A DNA stretch of 41,846 bases from Acetothermia bacterium UBA3571 (GTDB taxonomy: Bacteria; Bipolaricaulota; Bipolaricaulia; Bipolaricaulales; Bipolaricaulaceae): contig DFNI01000005.1 in assembly GCA_002375995.1 (NCBI GenBank), positions 1 through 41,846 on the forward strand, in the 5' to 3' direction. Shown here in pieces: positions 1 through 8,248 of this stretch. The translations under genes and the position numbers were made by a program. How positions within the stretch are numbered: the stretch's first letter is position 1; the number at the start of each line of letters is the position of its first letter. The notes beneath the pieces were generated by a model. It was given only the letters and a program-made list of their open reading frames with translations. It did no database searches and was not told the DNA's origin.

Positions 1-112
1 GGTTGTCAAAGTCGGGTCTGAGGAAGTTTTTTCTAGAGGCGTGGGCCTATCCCCATGTCTCAAACGGACGTCGTACTCTTTTTCCTTCTTTTTTCAATGG
101 CTCGGCCTCGAG

Positions 113-142
113 TTGGGTCGCGGGTGCTCCCCACCGCATAAT
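113..142 (+). promoter_or_regulatory. candidate promoter of the secreted OB-fold protein gene
   Basis: TTGGGT (113-118), an 18-bp spacer and CATAAT (137-142) resemble a sigma-70 promoter, with a weak -35 and a good -10. Transcription would start near 149, leaving a leader of about 25 nt with a GGGGGTGG ribosome site before the ATG at 174. This supports the internal start and argues against the longer reading frame from the window edge. Confidence 0.35.
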
Positions 143-173
143 CAATCAAGGCCCATGGATCCGGGGGTGGCAA

Positions 174-2009
174 ATGGGGATCAGACGGGCTTTCACGAGC
201 GCGGGGTTGATATTGACAGTAGTCCAGATAGCAATGGCAGGCATTAATGGATTGTTTAAGGCCACGGTGACCCTCCTTCCCACCCCTCCCGAGCTCTATT
301 CCGCCGAGCTTGAACTTTCCACCACGCTAGCAGGATGGGAACTAACCTCCGAATCGAAGTTCTATCGCGATGGATGGAAATACCAGAATTTTTACGTGGA
401 CGGTTTCCTTGGAACATGCGAGCTTTGGGGTAAAGCTTACTTCCACGCTGCCGAAGTTCGTTACCGGAAATCTTGGATCAACCTCGAATTCCCCCTATTC
501 GGGGAAGACGATCACATCCGCTTCAGTTTCAACCATTGGTCCAGTGAGATCGATTACTCCTCCAGCGATGTGAAAAAATTCGGACCATGGCCCTGCACCG
601 CGACTGTTCCCTGGGATCAGGCCTGGCGCTACTTCGGCCAGGAAGTATCCGTAGAGGGTCCAGTGGTAGGGTATCACTATTCCGGGTATCTCAAGATCAA
701 CGTCGGACGAGACTATCCGGATCCGGACCGGTTCGAAATCTATATTCCCTCCGATTATGTGGAAGATTTCGAGGCGGTGTTTGGTGATAGTTTCTGGGAG
801 GATTGGTCCGCTCGAGCACAGGTAGTTTGCGTAACCGGCACCGTCGAGGGATACCGCTGGAACTACGGGGGACCGAGGGGAGAAGGGTATTCTGTAGCCC
901 AGATCGAGGTCACCGATCCAGAGTCGGTATCAGTCGGTCCATGTGGTGGAACCCGGCCCCCCTCGGGTTGCCCTGGTCGCGTGGTCCGCTGGTTCGAGGC
1001 CCACATGCACGACGGAGAGACCCTGTGGATCCAGGGCCCCGTAGTAAGTATCTCCGGTCCGGGTACTTATTGGGACCATCCCGGCACCTACCGGGTGCGG
1101 ATAGGGGGAAGCAGCGCTGCGGACAACCGTGTGGAAGTGATCATGACCGAAGATCCGGGTTGGTCCATTGAGCCTTACGCCTTCGACAGTGTGGTGTGCG
1201 TGTACGGTACCATCACCATAGAAGGAGATGTCGCCGTGATCCATCCCACAGATCTCGTCGAAGCTAAAGAGGGCCCTTGTTGTGATTTGATACCCACCCC
1301 GTTCATCAACACTCGGCTCAAGCTGGAAAACGATCCCCTTACGCTTACGTTGGACTTCGGCGATTGTTGTACCGGGCTCGGCTTCCGCCGGGCTGAAGTC
1401 GAACTCGAGGGGCTTTCCTTGTGCTGTGACCTCGTCTTCGACGCAGGCATCTTCTTCAGCAAACGTTATGGTTTAGAGGAAGTTTTCATTAAATTGACGG
1501 AAATAACGTTCGCCTGTTGTGACGTAGCCTTTGAAGCGGAACTGAACCTCAGCCTCGATGGGAAGATCGTGTCCGTGAAACCGATATGGGAGGGATTTGC
1601 CACCGCTTGCCTCGAGATTTACGGCGACGTGCAATGGAGCGATAAGAGCCTGAACGTGTTTGAACTTTATGGTTTTTCGATAGAATGCCGGCTCGACCCG
1701 GTCACGGCTCGCAGCGTCACCGCATTCGATCCCGATGCGGTGGAGGATCTAACCGACGTCTCCTTCTACACGGGCGAATGGGAGTACCTCGGGCTCGAGT
1801 ACGCCGAGAGCAGCTGCTGCGGCGAGCTCACCTTCACCAGCGAGTTCTGGTTCGGCGACGAGGGCCTCCTCTTCGGTCTCCAGCGCGTCCGGTTCGAGCT
1901 GGCGATCTCAATCTATGAGGGATTCACCGCCATCGTAAAAGGGCAGTGGGACTTTTCCAACTCCACTCTATTGGATTGGCTTGATTTCGGTTTGAAAATC
2001 GAATTTTGA
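174..2009 (+). CDS. secreted beta-rich protein with two OB-fold-like domains and a twin-cysteine C-terminal region
   Basis: Function is not recognised. The frame is open back to the window edge, but I chose the ATG at 174 because it follows a GGGGGTGG ribosome site and gives a signal peptide (MGIRRAF, then a hydrophobic core to about residue 23). The protein is 611 residues long. Residues 40-135 are beta-rich. Residues 151-253 look like an OB-fold of the type found next to thermonuclease domains: GQEVSVEGPVV, a GRDYPDPDRF strand, VVCVTGTVEGY and QIEVTDPESV. Residues 270-363 repeat the pattern more weakly (LWIQGPVVSI, VVCVYGTITIE, VIHPTDLVE). The last 240 residues are beta strands studded with Cys-Cys pairs at 369, 398, 417, 448 and 548. 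I see no catalytic motif. It would act outside the membrane. The C-terminal style resembles proteins I associate with Bipolaricaulota. It stands alone and ends at a strong terminator. Confidence 0.75.
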   Translation: MGIRRAFTSAGLILTVVQIAMAGINGLFKATVTLLPTPPELYSAELELSTTLAGWELTSESKFYRDGWKYQNFYVDGFLGTCELWGKAYFHAAEVRYRKSWINLEFPLFGEDDHIRFSFNHWSSEIDYSSSDVKKFGPWPCTATVPWDQAWRYFGQEVSVEGPVVGYHYSGYLKINVGRDYPDPDRFEIYIPSDYVEDFEAVFGDSFWEDWSARAQVVCVTGTVEGYRWNYGGPRGEGYSVAQIEVTDPESVSVGPCGGTRPPSGCPGRVVRWFEAHMHDGETLWIQGPVVSISGPGTYWDHPGTYRVRIGGSSAADNRVEVIMTEDPGWSIEPYAFDSVVCVYGTITIEGDVAVIHPTDLVEAKEGPCCDLIPTPFINTRLKLENDPLTLTLDFGDCCTGLGFRRAEVELEGLSLCCDLVFDAGIFFSKRYGLEEVFIKLTEITFACCDVAFEAELNLSLDGKIVSVKPIWEGFATACLEIYGDVQWSDKSLNVFELYGFSIECRLDPVTARSVTAFDPDAVEDLTDVSFYTGEWEYLGLEYAESSCCGELTFTSEFWFGDEGLLFGLQRVRFELAISIYEGFTAIVKGQWDFSNSTLLDWLDFGLKIEF

Positions 2010-2025
2010 CTTCAAAGATAACCAG

Positions 2026-2059
2026 AAAGCGGCGGGCGCGGTGCCCGCCGCTTTTGTTT
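2026..2059 (+). terminator. intrinsic terminator after the secreted protein gene
   Basis: A perfect 12-bp stem (AAAGCGGCGGGC at 2026-2037 pairing with GCCCGCCGCTTT at 2043-2054) has a 5-nt loop and is followed by TTTTGTTT. It lies between two convergent genes. On the minus strand the stem also follows the endonuclease IV stop, but the T-run there is poor (TTTCTGG), so it may stop that gene less efficiently. Confidence 0.85.
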
Positions 2060-2933
2060 ATTTACCCCTCAGCCCCCGTACCGTCCGGAGGTTCACCATG
2101 TCGGCGTCCTCGCCGGAGAGCTCGCCCTTCGGGGTCTCGAGGATAAACGGGAGCTCCCGCAGGGCCGGGTGGTTCACCACCAGTCTGAAACCTTCGAGGC
2201 CGATCTTCCCCCGGCCGATGTGGGCGTGGCGGTCCCGGTGAGAAGCAAAAGGATAGGCGGAGTCGTTCAGGTGCACAAGCCATAGCCGCTTGAGGCCCAC
2301 GGTAGCCTCCAGTTCCCGCAGCGTCGCCTCCAAGCCCTCCAGGGTCCGGAGTTCGTACCCGGAGGCGAAGGCATGGCAGGTGTCCAGACAAATCCCCAAC
2401 CGCTCGTCACCTCCCGCCCTCTCGATGATGGCGGCGAGCTCCTCGAACCTCACCCCCACCGTGTCCCCGGCCCCGGCGGTGAGCTCAAGAAGCAACCTTC
2501 CCTCCCACCTCCTCCACTCCGGGGAGTCCTGGAGGCGGAGGATGGCCTCAGCGACCTGGGCGATTCCCTGCTCGAGTCCGGTCCCCTTGTGAGAACCGAG
2601 ATGGGTCACCACATCCGGGATCCCAAGCACTCCCGCCCGCCGCACCTCCTCCCGCAGCGAAGCGAGCGACTTCTCCCAAAGCTCACCGTCGGGGCTCGCG
2701 AGGTTCAAAAGGTAGGAAGTGTGGATTACGGTGTACTCCACCTCAGAACTCTCCCAGCGTTTCCTAAAGGCCTTCGCCTCCTCCGGGTCCAGGGGCTTCA
2801 TCCTCCAGGAGCGGGCGGAGTGGGAGAAGATCTGTACCGCGTTTATTCCCAGCCTCTCCGCCTCATCGATCACCGCCGGGAATCCCTTTCCAATTGAGAG
2901 ATGGCACCCAAGCAAGAATTTTCGTTTCCGCAT
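2058..2933 (-). CDS. nfo: endonuclease IV (AP endonuclease family 2)
   Basis: This enzyme cuts DNA 5' of abasic sites and trims blocked 3' ends in base excision repair. The 291-residue product has the length and the tri-zinc TIM-barrel signature of Nfo. All nine expected metal ligands are present: H71, H111, E150, D184, H187, H221, D234, H236 and E266, within the motifs LELTAG, CLDTCHAFASGY, HLNDS, HRDRHAHIGRGKIG and ILETPKG. It begins with ATG 69 bp downstream of the broken coiled-coil gene and may be read with secA. The stop abuts the terminator hairpin at 2026-2054. The assignment is secure. Confidence 0.96.
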   Translation of the reverse strand: MRKRKFLLGCHLSIGKGFPAVIDEAERLGINAVQIFSHSARSWRMKPLDPEEAKAFRKRWESSEVEYTVIHTSYLLNLASPDGELWEKSLASLREEVRRAGVLGIPDVVTHLGSHKGTGLEQGIAQVAEAILRLQDSPEWRRWEGRLLLELTAGAGDTVGVRFEELAAIIERAGGDERLGICLDTCHAFASGYELRTLEGLEATLRELEATVGLKRLWLVHLNDSAYPFASHRDRHAHIGRGKIGLEGFRLVVNHPALRELPFILETPKGELSGEDADMVNLRTVRGLRGK

Positions 2934-3002
2934 GGGATTTCCCCGACCACTCTTTTGGACTTACGCCCATTTGGGAAAGCCGCTTGACGGCAACGGCGAG
3001 GG

Positions 3003-3305
3003 TTACCTCAATAGAGTGACGATGGACACGATCACGCCCGTCTGGACCACAAGAAGCCCCGCCACCCATTTGACGAGGCTGGCTTTGGTGCGCTCGATCT
3101 CCTTCTGGAGGGTGAGGCTTGGTTATCTCGAGTTCGTCCTTCGTGGCCAGGGGCGTGAGGCCTTCCTTCGTGGCGAGGACCTGGAGGTCGCTTTGGTGGC
3201 CACCCCGAGGATATGACGCTCCAGCTCCTCGGCCGCCTCAGCGAGGACCCGCGCCTTCTCCTCGTCGTCCGTGAACGCCCCGTAAACCCGCGCCGCCAGC
3301 TTCAT
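3003..3305 (-). pseudogene. frameshifted small coiled-coil membrane protein (DUF1640-like)
   Basis: The ATG at 3305 opens a frame reading MKLAARVYGAFTDDEEKARV...ILGVATKA, then goes out of phase near 3190. The next reading frame continues sensibly as DLQVLATKEGLTPLATKDELE until about 3118, where a second shift returns to the first frame: LTLQKEIERTKASLVKW, VAGLLVVQTGVIVSIVTLLR and a stop at 3003. Joined together this gives about 100 residues: an acidic helix, ATK-repeat coiled coil and one C-terminal membrane helix. That is the layout of the small DUF1640/CCDC90-like proteins common in thermophiles. The first lesion looks like one missing base and the second like one extra base, so a decaying gene and sequencing indels are both possible. 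The function of this family in bacteria is not known to me. Confidence 0.7.
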
Positions 3306-3418
3306 CGCAAATTTAGATTAGCACCCATCTACTTCGATTACAACCTACAAACGCGAAGGGTAAAAACAAGAACGTCGAAGACAAGCTCCGCCGCTACATT
3401 CGTTACGCGTCACGGGTT
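3306..3418. other. intergenic stretch, relatively AT-rich
   Basis: This 113-bp gap separates secA from the broken coiled-coil gene and is clearly richer in A+T than its surroundings. On the minus strand TTGTAA, 17 bp and TAATCT could be a weak promoter for the coiled-coil gene. It also holds one arm (3401-3414) of a short inverted repeat whose partner lies inside the end of secA. I see no hairpin plus T-run terminator for secA. Confidence 0.4.
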
Positions 3419-6220
3419 TTATGCGTTGCGGCCGCAACAGTGCTTGTACTTCTTTCCCGACCCACAGGGACAGGGATCGTTTCGGCCCACTTTCTTCGGT
3501 GCCGCGTGATGCGTAACACGTGACGAAGCCGCGGAACCCTTGGAGGCTGTAGTGGATACTACCGGTTGGGGCACAGGAGGTCGGGCCGCCCGGCCCTGCA
3601 CCCTCCTCCCCGGAACCGGCGGCGCCTCCCGGATCACCAGCTTCGGCGAAAGCAGGAACCGCACCACCTGCTCCTCCGCCCGCAGGATCATCTCCTGGAA
3701 GAGGCGATGCGCCTCCCGCTTGAACTCGATGAGAGGATCCCGTCCGCCGTAGGCCCGGAGGTAGATCCCCTCCCGCAGGTCATCGAGCTCCAAAAGATGC
3801 TGGCGCCAGTTCTCGTCCACCGTGCGCAGTATCACGATCCGCGCCAAGGTGGGGAAGTGGGGAGCGAGCCGCTCCCTCTGCGCCTCAAGCTGCGCAAGAA
3901 GAAGCTCTCTCACCCGCTCCACGAGCTCCTCATAATCCCCGAGGCGCTTCAGCTCTTCTTTGGTCGGCGGTGACGCCAGCACCTGGGATAGCTCCGCGCC
4001 TAACCCTTTTAGGTCCCAGTCGCTCGGATCGACGTTTTTCTGGGCGTGGCGGGAGCAAACGATCTCCGCGTACTCGGCGACGATCTCCTCCAGATACCGA
4101 AAGAGCTCAGTGTTATCAGGTTCCTCCCCCGGGGCGGGAAGCAGGAAACGCTCGCGGATGGCGTAGATGGCCTCCCGCTGCTTGGCCATGATCTCGTCGT
4201 ACTCAAGGAGCCTTTTCCGGATCTCGAAGTTCCGCTCCTCCACCCGCTTCTGGGCCCGGCGGATGGCCGAGGTGAGGAGCTCGTGCTCGATGGCCTCCCC
4301 CTCTTTTACCCCCAGCCGGTCCATGAGGTTCGCCAGCCGCTCCCCCCCGAATATCCGGAGGAGGTCGTCCTCCAGAGAGAGGAAGAACTGGGCCGATCCG
4401 GGATCACCCTGGCGGCCGGCCCGGCCGGCGAGCTGGTCGTCGATCCTGCGGGCCTCGTGCCGCTGACACCCGATGACGTGAAGCCCGCCCTCGTAGATCT
4501 TGTCCCGCCATTCCTCCTCCCGGAAGGGCTTCCCCGTCTCCTGGCACCACTTCTTTATCTGGGAGAGGACCCAGCGGCCGTAGGGGGTTTCGGGATCCAC
4601 CTTTTTGACGATCTTCGCCCGCTCTTCCTCGGCTTCCTTTTTATATTTCTCCAGAAGCTCCCGGTATCTTTCAGGCTCCTCCCGGGGATCCGCTTCCTGG
4701 CGGGCGCGGTACTCGGGGTTTCCCCCGAGGAGGATGTCGGTCCCGCGGCCGGCCATGTTGGTGGCGATGGTGATGGCTCCCAACCGGCCCGCCTGGGCGA
4801 TGATCATCGCTTCCTTCTCGTGGTATTTGGCGTTGAGCACTTGGTGGGGAAGCTTCCTTTTCTTCAGGAGCTTCGAGAGGTACTCGGAGTCCTCGATGGA
4901 GGTGGTCCCGATGAGGACCGGACGCCCCTCCTTGTGGAGCCTCTCCACCTCGTCGGCCACGGCCTCGAACTTGGCCTTGCGCGTGCGGTAGATCACATCG
5001 GGCAGGTGCTTTCTGATCAGGGGACGGTTGGTAGGGATCACCACCACGTCCAGGCCGTAGATTTCCTTGAACTCTTGCTCCTCCGTCTTGGCGGTGCCGG
5101 TCATCCCCGCGATCCCCTTGTAGAGCTTGAAGTAGTGCTGGAGCGTGATCTGGGCCAGGGTCTGGTGCTCGCGGCGCACCGGCACCCCTTCCTTGGCCTC
5201 TATGGCCTGGTGCAATCCCCCGGAGTAGCGGCGGTCGGGCATGAGCCTCCCGGTGAACTCGTCCACGATGATGACCCGGCCGTCCTTCACGATGTAGTCC
5301 CGGTCCCGCTTGAAGAAGACGCGCGCCCTGAGCGCCGTCTCGAGGTAGTAGCGGGCCATGGTGGCCCGGGGATCAGCGAGGTTGTCGAACTTCAAAAGCT
5401 TTTCCGCCTTCTCGATGCCCTTGTCGGTGAGGGAGAGGATTTTTCTCTCCTCATCCACGGTGAAATCCTCCCCTTCCTTGAAGAGCCGTGCGATCTTGGC
5501 GAACTCCCGGTACATCCGGGCCGTGTCCTCGGTAGGGCCGGAAATGATGAGCGGGGTCCGAGCTTCATCTATTAGGATGTAGTCGATCTCATCGATGATG
5601 GCGTAGTCCAGGGGGCCTTGTACCTTTTGATCCCGGGAAAGGACCATGTGGTCCCGGAGGTAGTCGAATCCGAACTGGGCGTTGGTCCCGTAGACGATGT
5701 CACATTGGTATGCCCTCTTCCGCTCCTCCGGCGGGGTATCTTCCTGCAGGAGGCCCACCGAAAGCCCCAGGAACTCGTACACTGGCCCCATCCAGTAGCG
5801 GTCCCGCTTGGCGAGGTAGTCATTTACGGTGACGATGTGGACCTTTCCCACCAGGGCGTTGAGGTAGGCGGGCATGGTGGCCACCAGGGTCTTCCCTTCC
5901 CCGGTCTTCATCTCGGCGATCCGCCGCTGGTGCAGCACGATCCCGCCCAATACCTGGACGTCGTAAGGGTAAAGGCCGATGGTACGCTTCGCCGCCTCCC
6001 GCACCACCGCGAAGGCCTCGGGGAGGATATCGTCGGGGGACTCACCGGAGGCAAGTCGTTCCCGGAAGCGGTCGGTTTGGGCCCGGAGCTCCTCGTCCGA
6101 AAGCTTCCGCGCCCACTCCGCCCGGGCGTTCACCTCCCGCAGGATTGGCAAAAGCTTCTTCAGCTTCTGTTCGTTGCTCTGGCCGAGAAGAGTCTCGGCT
6201 ATCTTCTTCAGCTTCAGCAT
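3419..6220 (-). CDS. secA: preprotein translocase ATPase SecA
   Basis: SecA is the cytosolic motor that drives unfolded preproteins through SecYEG, whose SecY is also encoded in this window. The 933-residue product shows Walker A MKTGEGKT at 104-111, the DEID/DEAR Walker B region (AIIDEIDYILIDEARTPLII), the GTTSIEDSE and ATNMAGRGTDI helicase motifs, and HARRIDDQLAGRAGRQGDPG-type motif VI. The C-terminal zinc motif CPCGSGKKYKHCC uses C917, C919, C928 and C929, and binds SecB or ribosomes in relatives. A low-complexity linker near 880-908 precedes it. The start codon overlaps the truncated Uma2 frame by 7 bp, and the ribosome site is weak. Confidence 0.98.
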   Translation of the reverse strand: MLKLKKIAETLLGQSNEQKLKKLLPILREVNARAEWARKLSDEELRAQTDRFRERLASGESPDDILPEAFAVVREAAKRTIGLYPYDVQVLGGIVLHQRRIAEMKTGEGKTLVATMPAYLNALVGKVHIVTVNDYLAKRDRYWMGPVYEFLGLSVGLLQEDTPPEERKRAYQCDIVYGTNAQFGFDYLRDHMVLSRDQKVQGPLDYAIIDEIDYILIDEARTPLIISGPTEDTARMYREFAKIARLFKEGEDFTVDEERKILSLTDKGIEKAEKLLKFDNLADPRATMARYYLETALRARVFFKRDRDYIVKDGRVIIVDEFTGRLMPDRRYSGGLHQAIEAKEGVPVRREHQTLAQITLQHYFKLYKGIAGMTGTAKTEEQEFKEIYGLDVVVIPTNRPLIRKHLPDVIYRTRKAKFEAVADEVERLHKEGRPVLIGTTSIEDSEYLSKLLKKRKLPHQVLNAKYHEKEAMIIAQAGRLGAITIATNMAGRGTDILLGGNPEYRARQEADPREEPERYRELLEKYKKEAEEERAKIVKKVDPETPYGRWVLSQIKKWCQETGKPFREEEWRDKIYEGGLHVIGCQRHEARRIDDQLAGRAGRQGDPGSAQFFLSLEDDLLRIFGGERLANLMDRLGVKEGEAIEHELLTSAIRRAQKRVEERNFEIRKRLLEYDEIMAKQREAIYAIRERFLLPAPGEEPDNTELFRYLEEIVAEYAEIVCSRHAQKNVDPSDWDLKGLGAELSQVLASPPTKEELKRLGDYEELVERVRELLLAQLEAQRERLAPHFPTLARIVILRTVDENWRQHLLELDDLREGIYLRAYGGRDPLIEFKREAHRLFQEMILRAEEQVVRFLLSPKLVIREAPPVPGRRVQGRAARPPVPQPVVSTTASKGSAASSRVTHHAAPKKVGRNDPCPCGSGKKYKHCCGRNA

Positions 6221-6453
6221 CGCGGGACCACTCTAAATCCGTAACCCGGCCACTTCAAGGGATGACCCCCGAGCTCCCGCAAGGCCTCGAGGATCGGATG
6301 GCGGCGTGACGTGGGTGAGTACATCGCCACCTCCCCGTCCACCCATTCGGCGAGGGTGTCTTCGTCGCACAAGGCAAGGAACTCCTCATAGCTCATCCGC
6401 GCTGCGGTGGTCTCCTTCTTCATCCTTCTCGAAGGCCCCTGGTGATATTCCAC
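6214..6453 (-). pseudogene. truncated Uma2-family (DUF820) nuclease-like gene
   Basis: A 79-residue frame starts with GTG at 6453 after an AAAAGGGG ribosome site. It contains MSYEEFLALCDEDTLAEWVDGEV followed by AMYSPTSRRH, which matches the N-terminal beta region of Uma2 proteins (PD-(D/E)XK fold, usually about 190 residues). After residue 53 the sequence (ILEALRELGGHPLKWPGYGF) no longer resembles Uma2, and the frame stops inside the secA start. The catalytic D/E-x-K half of the fold is missing, so an active nuclease is unlikely. It sits 23 bp after the radical SAM gene. It could be a remnant left by a deletion that joined the two neighbours. Confidence 0.6.
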
Positions 6454-6476
6454 CCCTTTTGCAGCATCACATCCCT

Positions 6477-7283
6477 TTATAAACCGGAGAAGCCCCGGCG
6501 CAACCGGGCCGCCCAGCGGCGCGTGGGCCCCGCGGGGACCCCTCTACGGGAGAAGAGCTCCACAAGCTCCCGGGCAAGGTCCAGGGCGAACTCCTCCTTC
6601 AGGGCGTGGCCCAAACCATGGGCGTAATATAGATCACGCACGCGCCAGGGGTAGTTCAGCCGGTCCAGGACCACCCGATCCACCGCCCCCACAAGCATCT
6701 CTACCAATCGCTCGGGGTCCATCGGGAGCATCGGCCCCACGAACGTATAGGTGCGAAGCCCCGCACCTTTGAGCTCCCTTAATGCCTCCACCCGCTCCCG
6801 AATCGGCGGAGCTCCGGGCTCGAAGATCCTTCTCACCTCCTCAGAGTCGGTAGTCACCGAAAGCCCCACCTCCGCTCCGAGTGCCCGTAGAAGATCCACA
6901 TCCCTGAGGACAAGGGACGATTTGGTCAGCACCCGAACCTCGATCCCCCGTTCGGGCGCGTTCGCGTCGGCCAAGGCCTCCAGGATCCCGCGGGTTACCC
7001 GGAATTCTGCCTCAGGGGGCTGGTAAGGATCGGTGGCGACGCCGATAACCAAAACCCCAGGGGAAAGACGTCGGATCTCCCGCGCGACGAGCTCCGGAGC
7101 GTTGACCTTGGCGTCGGCAAACGTCCCCCACTCCTCGCATCGGGTCCGCACATAAGGCATGCCCGCTACATAACAGTAGCGGCACCCGTGAAGACAACCC
7201 ACATACGGGTTGACGGAATAGTCCACCCCCGGAACCCGGGAACGCACCAATACCCCTTTCACACGGAACTCCCGTACCACCAT
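6477..7283 (-). CDS. radical SAM protein of the SPL/Rv2578c-like group
   Basis: The 268-residue product carries the radical SAM cluster motif C-x3-C-x2-C (C30, C34, C37) in NPYVGCLHGCRYCYV, followed by the VATDPYQPPEAEFRVTRG and VLTKSSLVLRDVDLL motifs shared by spore-photoproduct-lyase-like radical SAM proteins. It lacks the N-terminal DNA-binding part and extra cysteines of true spore photoproduct lyase, and no sporulation gene is nearby, so I do not call it SplB. These enzymes bind a 4Fe-4S cluster and SAM in the cytosol; the substrate is unknown. It begins with ATG 50 bp from the divergent thioredoxin-like gene. Confidence 0.85.
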   Translation of the reverse strand: MVVREFRVKGVLVRSRVPGVDYSVNPYVGCLHGCRYCYVAGMPYVRTRCEEWGTFADAKVNAPELVAREIRRLSPGVLVIGVATDPYQPPEAEFRVTRGILEALADANAPERGIEVRVLTKSSLVLRDVDLLRALGAEVGLSVTTDSEEVRRIFEPGAPPIRERVEALRELKGAGLRTYTFVGPMLPMDPERLVEMLVGAVDRVVLDRLNYPWRVRDLYYAHGLGHALKEEFALDLARELVELFSRRGVPAGPTRRWAARLRRGFSGL

Positions 7284-7333
7284 AGGCTACCGTTGGCCTT
7301 CCTCCACGCCGAGGAAAAGCTTAAAGTGAAAGC

Positions 7334-7867
7334 ATGAGCTTGGGGAATGCACTCCTTTTGATCCTCGCGGTATTGCTTTTGGGAGCGTTGGTCCTCTCCC
7401 CCCAACAGGGGGTCCCGGGAGCAGGACAGTTCGAGATCGTGGGAAGAAAGGCGCCGGATTTCGCCCTCTCCGGGACGGAGGGTATCTGGCGACTACGGGA
7501 GCATCTGGGAACGCCCCTGATCATCTCTTTCTGGACCACCTGGTGTGGGGCGTGTAGGAAGGACTTGGATGTCCTGGAAGAGTTCTATGCCCGCAGTGGG
7601 GGGAGGTTCGAGGTCGTGGGTGTATGTCCTGAATATTGGGAAAGGGTACCGCAAATCCTCCGGGATCATCCCGTGAGCTTCCCCATCCTTCACGACCCCG
7701 GGGAACACGTGACCCGGGCGTACGAGCGTCTCGACCACACACGCTATCCGTTCACCGTGTTCGTGGACGGCTCAGGAAGGGTCCGTTGCGTGTGGGCCTA
7801 CGCTTTTAGGGATGTAGACCAGCTTCTCGAGATCCTTAATCGTTGCGGGTTAGACGAAGGTGCTTAG
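7334..7867 (+). CDS. TlpA/ResA-type thioredoxin-fold protein, membrane anchored
   Basis: The 177-residue product has an N-terminal hydrophobic segment (residues 5-23), probably an uncleaved anchor or signal peptide, then a redoxin domain. KAPDFALSGTEG opens the AhpC/TSA-Redoxin fold, SFWTTWCGAC holds the catalytic C71-x2-C74 pair, and YPFTVFVDGSGRV carries the cis-proline and the GxV turn. Such proteins reduce disulfides outside the membrane, for example in cytochrome c maturation. The catalytic domain would face outward. Its stop overlaps the stop of ridA on the other strand by 3 bp. No partner gene such as ccdA is adjacent, so the substrate is unknown. Confidence 0.88.
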   Translation: MSLGNALLLILAVLLLGALVLSPQQGVPGAGQFEIVGRKAPDFALSGTEGIWRLREHLGTPLIISFWTTWCGACRKDLDVLEEFYARSGGRFEVVGVCPEYWERVPQILRDHPVSFPILHDPGEHVTRAYERLDHTRYPFTVFVDGSGRVRCVWAYAFRDVDQLLEILNRCGLDEGA

Positions 7868-8247
7868 CCCTCCTCAACCAAGTAGGCGATGGCCTCGATC
7901 TCCACCCGGGCGCCCTTGGGCAGCTCCTTCACCGCCACACAGGCCCGGGCCGGGGGGTCGAGGTCGAAGTAGCTCCCGTAGACTTTGTTCACCGCCGCGA
8001 AGTCTCCCATGTCCACCAGGTAGATCGTGACCTTCACCAGGTCCTTGAGGGAGGCCCCGGCGGCATCCAGAACCCGCTTAAGGTTTTCCATGGCCTGGCG
8101 GGCCTGTTCCTCTATTCCGCCCGAGGCTAGCCTCCCCTCGCTGTCTATGGGAATTTGTCCTGACACGAAAAGGAAATCCCCCGCTCGGATCGCGGGAGAA
8201 TAGGGTCCAACAGTGGAGATATCCGCCCCCCTAATAGCTCGTTTCAT
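7864..8247 (-). CDS. ridA: RidA/YjgF family enamine-imine deaminase
   Basis: RidA proteins hydrolyse reactive 2-aminoacrylate and related enamines made by PLP enzymes such as threonine dehydratase. The 127-residue product has the family length and motifs: GPYSPAIRAGDFLFVSGQIPID, QARQAMENLKRVLDAAGA, and PPARACVAVKELPKGARVEIEAIA with the substrate-binding arginine R101 and acidic E118. It starts 1 bp after the rplQ stop, so it is almost certainly the last gene of the ribosomal super-operon. Its 3' end overlaps the stop of the convergent thioredoxin-like gene. Confidence 0.94.
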   Translation of the reverse strand: MKRAIRGADISTVGPYSPAIRAGDFLFVSGQIPIDSEGRLASGGIEEQARQAMENLKRVLDAAGASLKDLVKVTIYLVDMGDFAAVNKVYGSYFDLDPPARACVAVKELPKGARVEIEAIAYLVEEG

Positions 8248-8248
8248 C

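Noticed and set aside
3..173. N-terminal extension of the first secreted protein from a TTG at the window edge
   Set aside because: The extra 57 residues have no coherent character, lack a ribosome site and would bury the signal peptide. A candidate promoter lies within this stretch.
4046..5575. Long plus-strand open frame opposite secA
   Set aside because: Shadow of SecA codons in a G+C-rich gene; no ribosome site or recognisable domain.
6477..7283. Spore photoproduct lyase as a sign of sporulation
   Set aside because: The protein belongs to the wider radical SAM group; it lacks the extra SplB features, and no sporulation genes are nearby.
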